A stretch of DNA of 8,032 nucleotides from Clostridium sp. (GTDB taxonomy: Bacteria; Bacillota; Clostridia; Clostridiales; Clostridiaceae), in NCBI GenBank assembly GCA_012511315.1, contig JAAZGI010000268.1, positions 1 through 8,032 of the forward strand, given 5' to 3'. Within the stretch, counting starts at the first letter, position 1, and every line of letters begins with the position of its first letter. Shown one piece after another: positions 5,966 to 8,032 of this stretch. The notes beneath the pieces were generated by a model. The model searched no databases. It worked only from the letters and a program-made list of their open reading frames with translations, and had not been told where the DNA came from. The position numbers and the translations under genes were made by a program.

Positions 5966-5979
5966 TTACCAACAGGTAA
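5966..5979 (-). terminator. Weak stem-loop just after the peroxiredoxin stop
   Basis: On the minus strand TTACC, loop TGTT, GGTAA, followed by GACTTTT, starting 2 nt past the stop codon. The stem is only 5 bp, so termination would be inefficient; the stronger hairpin at 5859-5888 may finish the job. Confidence 0.25.
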
Positions 5980-5981
5980 AC

Positions 5982-6455
5982 TTACTCATTCATGGCTTTT
6001 ATATCTTTTAAGACTTCATCCGGGTTACCCTTAGGATCTACATCTTCATAAATCTTGCGCAGGATTCCTTTCCCGTCAATTAAAAAAGTTGATCGATGAA
6101 ATCCTCTTAAATTATTTTCTTCCATGTCCTTGCCCTCAAAGACACCATAATCTTGCAGGGTGGTTTTTTCTTCATCTGAAAGAAGAACATAGGTAATACC
6201 GAACTTTTCTATAAACTTGTCATGACTTTCCAGGGAATCCATGGATACTCCCAAAATAACTGCGTTATGATTCTCATAATCCTTATGAGCTGTGCTGAAT
6301 CCATCAGCTTGGACGGTTCAGCCAGGGGTGTCATCTTTGGGATAAAAATAAAGAACGACATTTTTGCCTTGGTAATCGGACAATTGATGGGTTTTACCAT
6401 CAGAGCCAGGTAAATTAAATTCAGGGGCCTTTTGACCCACTTTAAGTTTACTCAT
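5982..6455 (-). CDS. bcp: Selenocysteine-containing Bcp-type peroxiredoxin
   Basis: A 157-residue thioredoxin-fold peroxidase that reduces H2O2 and organic hydroperoxides in the cytosol. From ATG 6455-6453, with GGAGG 7 nt upstream, the frame reads [20 protein letters not shown] and continues to [10 protein letters not shown]. It then meets TGA (6320-6318) at codon 46 and goes on in the same frame as TVQADGF to TAA at 5982. Bcp proteins have DDTPGCT here, so TGA sits exactly at the peroxidatic cysteine and is read as selenocysteine. The active-site Pro39 and Thr43 (PxxxTPGU) and the later HRSTFLID arginine are kept. The resolving cysteine of atypical 2-Cys Bcp (PGCTxxAC) is Asp51 here, and no cysteine occurs anywhere in the protein. 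Length equals normal Bcp (about 155). A plain gene call would give only the 90-residue C-terminal piece from TTG 6254. A nonsense mutation is the alternative, but loss at precisely this codon with everything else intact makes it unlikely. Confidence 0.92.
6294..6322 (-). promoter_or_regulatory. Candidate bacterial SECIS hairpin at and after the UGA codon
   Basis: Two mutually exclusive folds are visible on the mRNA. The long one pairs GCUGAA with UUCAGC and CCGUC with GAUGG around a CAAGCU loop, with one bulged A; it takes the UGA into its lower stem. The short one (6294-6308) is GCUGA, loop UGGAU, UCAGC, placing loop guanines about 16 nt after the UGA, close to the usual spacing for SelB recognition in bacteria. 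Either would direct selenocysteine insertion. The choice needs folding and comparison with relatives. Confidence 0.6.
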
Positions 6456-6495
6456 AGTGTTTCCTCCAATACATTAAAGATAGTTGCTAATACAA

Positions 6496-6504
6496 AGTAT
6501 AACA
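6496..6504 (-). promoter_or_regulatory. Extended -10 promoter for the selenoperoxiredoxin gene
   Basis: On the minus strand TGTTATACT, an extended -10 with 5/6 match in the hexamer. It would start transcription near 6489 and leave a leader of about 35 nt. No convincing -35 is seen. Confidence 0.45.
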
Positions 6505-6539
6505 ATAAAATTTTTGGAGGTTGTGAAGTTAGGTTGAAC

Positions 6540-6888
6540 ACTTTAATAAGATTAAGTAGCCAATGATTGTGATGAACCGTCTATGTGTCTATAAAGCATA
6601 GATACATAGACAACGAATTGCTAAAAAACAGCTGAAAGGCTATGGGCGTGATTATGGCGTGAAGAAATCTAGATTTTTTTAGAAAGTGAGGATCAATGTT
6701 TGCTACAGTGCTGTACTCATGTTTTTTCTCAATGACCTAGGTGCGGAGCCCTATTCTCCAAGGCAATGGTCTTGTTGTGGTGAAAATAAAGATCTAGGCC
6801 TTGTTAGGGTTGGCTAGTGTCAAGGGGGTGGGTTTTTCCAGGGAAATTGTTAAGCTTTGAACAACAATCATAAGTCTAGCCCTAGGAG
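6540..6888. other. Unassigned structured spacer between divergent bcp and ppiC
   Basis: About 350 bp with no supported gene. It holds the long stem-loop at 6579-6611, a 12-bp palindrome AAATCTAGATTT (6665-6676), and the hairpin ATTGTT/AACAAT near 6845-6867. A run GTGGGTTTTTCCA near 6826-6840 is also partly complementary to TGGAAACCC just downstream. A 14-codon ORF at 6696-6740 (GTGAGG upstream; hydrophobic peptide MFATVLYSCFFSMT) and a 26-codon stretch ending LKGYGRDYGVKKSRFF at 6602-6682 are the only readings of note. Neither is convincing. It could be a decayed gene or an unrecognised structured RNA. Confidence 0.4.
6579..6611. repeat. 14-bp stem-loop in the spacer
   Basis: GTCTATGTGTCTAT (6579-6592) and ATAGATACATAGAC (6598-6611) pair over 14 positions, with a single non-Watson-Crick (G-U-type) pair, around the 5-nt loop AAAGC. 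No T-tract follows on either strand, so it is not a typical terminator; it is also about 80 bp upstream of the bcp promoter. Confidence 0.55.
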
Positions 6889-6918
6889 TTGGAAACCCGC
6901 GAGAGACTATGTTAAAAT
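6889..6918 (+). promoter_or_regulatory. Promoter of the prolyl isomerase gene
   Basis: TTGGAA (6889-6894), 18 bp, then TAAAAT (6913-6918) preceded by TGT, giving an extended -10 (TGTTAAAAT). Transcription would start near 6925 with a leader of about 40 nt. Confidence 0.5.
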
Positions 6919-6965
6919 TAAAGAGTTATGTAGTGACAAGAATTTGAATTTAAAGGAGACAATTA

Positions 6966-7718
6966 ATGGAAAACAATAATGTACTGGCAACAGTTAATGG
7001 CGTAGAAATCACAGAGGAAGTCTTAAACAATACAATTGAGAGATTTCCAGCTGAGCAGAAGATATTTTTTGATTCAGAGCAGGGGAGAAAACAGCTCTTG
7101 GATCAAATGATCAACGTTGAGCTGATTAATGCTTACGGCAGTGAAAAGGGTGTTGAAAACGATGAATTCTATCGCGTTCAGATGGAACAGGCAGAAAAAG
7201 ATATTCGTTTTAACGCAACTATGAACCGCTTGATGCAGGATATTTCAGTTTCTGATGCAGATGCTAAAACAAAATACGATGAAAACCCTGATGAGTACAA
7301 AGAGCCAGAAACAATTGGTGCCAAGCACATATTAGTTGATGACAAGGCAAAGGCTGATGAAATCAAAGCCAAGTTAGACAATAAAGAAATGACCTTTGCA
7401 GAAGCAGCTACAGAATATTCAAGCTGTCCATCCAAGGAAAATGGTGGTGACTTAGGTACTTTCGGTAAAGGCATGATGGTTGCTGAATTTGAAGAAGCAG
7501 CAATGGCTAGCGAAGTGGGGACTGTTACTGAACCAGTTGAAACTCAGTTCGGCTTCCATATCATCGAAGTATACGAGAAAAACGAAGCACAGGTTAAGGA
7601 CTTTGATGAAGTGAAAGATTCCATCAAAGAAAACTTGCTCCAAGAAAAGCAGATGGAGAAATACAATGCTTTGATTAATGACTTAAGAGAGCAGTACTTC
7701 GCAAAGGAAGAAAAGTAA
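6966..7718 (+). CDS. Cytosolic PpiC-type (parvulin) peptidyl-prolyl isomerase
   Basis: A 250-residue foldase that catalyses cis-trans isomerisation of peptidyl-proline bonds. An N-terminal SurA/PrsA-like helical chaperone part (about 1-113) starts VLATVNGVEITEEVLNNTI, the usual 'VNGxxIT' opening. The parvulin domain (about 114-207) shows AKHILV (119-124), the SSCPSKENGGDLGTFGKGMM run (152-171) and FGFHIIEV (195-202). A charged helical tail (208-250) swaps back onto the chaperone part in relatives. There is no signal peptide or lipobox, unlike PrsA, so it acts in the cytosol. AGGAG (6953-6957) lies 8 nt before the ATG. The gene has its own promoter and terminator. The domain is full length with no missing motif; client proteins are unknown. 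Confidence 0.93.
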   Translation: MENNNVLATVNGVEITEEVLNNTIERFPAEQKIFFDSEQGRKQLLDQMINVELINAYGSEKGVENDEFYRVQMEQAEKDIRFNATMNRLMQDISVSDADAKTKYDENPDEYKEPETIGAKHILVDDKAKADEIKAKLDNKEMTFAEAATEYSSCPSKENGGDLGTFGKGMMVAEFEEAAMASEVGTVTEPVETQFGFHIIEVYEKNEAQVKDFDEVKDSIKENLLQEKQMEKYNALINDLREQYFAKEEK

Positions 7719-7753
7719 AAAAAATCAACTAACAAGAAGAAATAAAAGTTCAT

Positions 7754-7801
7754 AAAAAAACAGGTTCTAAAAACTTAATTGCTTTAGAACCTGCTTTTTT
7801 T
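7754..7801. terminator. Intrinsic terminator after the prolyl isomerase gene
   Basis: CAGGTTCTAAA (7761-7771) pairs with TTTAGAACCTG (7783-7793) around an 11-nt loop, with A7 before and T7 after. It is symmetrical and may also serve the leftward aminotransferase gene, whose stop is about 110 nt away. Confidence 0.9.
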
Positions 7802-7913
7802 ATTGGGTGGACCATTAAAGACACATTCAAAGAATTAGTTGAATCGTCATTTCTCATTGGAAATTTTGATTTCATTAAAATGATAATGACTACTATTTAT
7901 GAGCCACTAGGGT

Positions 7914-8032
7914 TTATTTAAATTCTTTAATAAGTTTTTCAAAGAAAGGTAGACTGTTTTCGATGGTTTCTGTAGCCACACAGTAAGATATGCGCATATG
8001 AGATGGAATACCAAAACCGTTGCCAGGCACGA
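7914..8032 (-). CDS. C-terminus of class I/II PLP-dependent aminotransferase (partial)
   Basis: The last 38 codons on the minus strand, ending at TAA 7916-7914. The translation VPGNGFGIPSHMRISYCVAT followed by a helix ending KLIKEFK is the classic end of aspartate-aminotransferase-like fold-type I enzymes. There 'PGxxFG....RISY' carries the arginine that binds the substrate alpha-carboxylate (here MRISY). These enzymes move amino groups between amino acids and 2-oxo acids using pyridoxal phosphate. The catalytic lysine and N-terminus lie outside the window, so substrate (aspartate, aromatic, alanine or other) cannot be told. The gene converges on the isomerase gene, sharing the terminator at 7754-7801. 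Confidence 0.85.
   Translation of the reverse strand, partial: VPGNGFGIPSHMRISYCVATETIENSLPFFEKLIKEFK

Noticed and set aside
6209..6413. Open frames on both strands over the middle of the peroxiredoxin gene
   Set aside because: They are shadows of the selenocysteine-containing frame, which has the family motifs and the ribosome binding site.
6602..6682. 26-codon stretch with LKGYGRDYGVKKSRF, faintly like an IS3-type transposase piece
   Set aside because: Too short, no start codon, no adjoining homologous segment in another frame.
6696..6740. 14-residue hydrophobic ORF with a GAGG upstream
   Set aside because: Very short, and no conservation evidence available; noted in the spacer entry only.
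6669..6885. Cluster of CTAG tetranucleotides in the spacer
   Set aside because: CTAG is also frequent elsewhere in the window, so no special meaning is supported.

Overview
The window looks like chromosomal DNA from a low-GC, anaerobic, Clostridia-type Firmicute. Shine-Dalgarno sites are strong (GGAGG/AGGAG), promoters are of the sigma-A type with several extended -10 elements (TGnTATAAT), and terminators are classic hairpin plus T-tract. One gene needs UGA to be read as selenocysteine, which fits selenium-using Clostridia. I cannot name the species.

Layout. 1-65 (-): first 21 codons of a membrane protein, probably an EamA/DMT transporter. 66-403: divergent promoter region with a perfect palindrome and a 15-bp tandem repeat array. 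404-1556 (+): two overlapping genes, a histidine phosphatase (RHGE) and a stand-alone CinA C-terminal domain protein (NMN deamidase, PncC). 1557-1820: extended -10 promoter followed by a 13-bp stem-loop. 1821-3377 (+): ABC-F ATPase. 3378-3648: 9-bp tandem repeat and possible gene remnants. 3649-5031 (+): MATE efflux protein. A bidirectional terminator separates it from a DsrE-family protein at 5107-5445 (-). 5734-5888 (+): complete tRNA-Phe unit of promoter, tRNA with encoded CCA, and terminator. 5982-6455 (-): Bcp-type peroxiredoxin interrupted by an in-frame TGA exactly at the peroxidatic cysteine. 6540-6888: non-coding, with a 14-bp stem-loop. 6966-7718 (+): cytosolic parvulin-type prolyl isomerase. 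7914-8032 (-): C-terminus of a class I aminotransferase.

Most genes appear to be separate transcription units; only the phosphatase and pncC form an obvious operon. The window is mostly housekeeping, redox and stress functions: selenoperoxiredoxin, DsrE, a folding catalyst, ABC-F and MATE. No mobile element, CRISPR array or phage gene is visible. The best single discovery is the selenocysteine peroxiredoxin. Ordinary gene calling would reduce it to a 90-residue C-terminal fragment. It contains no cysteine at all, so selenocysteine is its only redox residue. Secondary points of interest are the minisatellite in the phosphatase leader, the 5'-terminal hairpin of the ABC-F transcript, and the unexplained structured spacer upstream of the isomerase.
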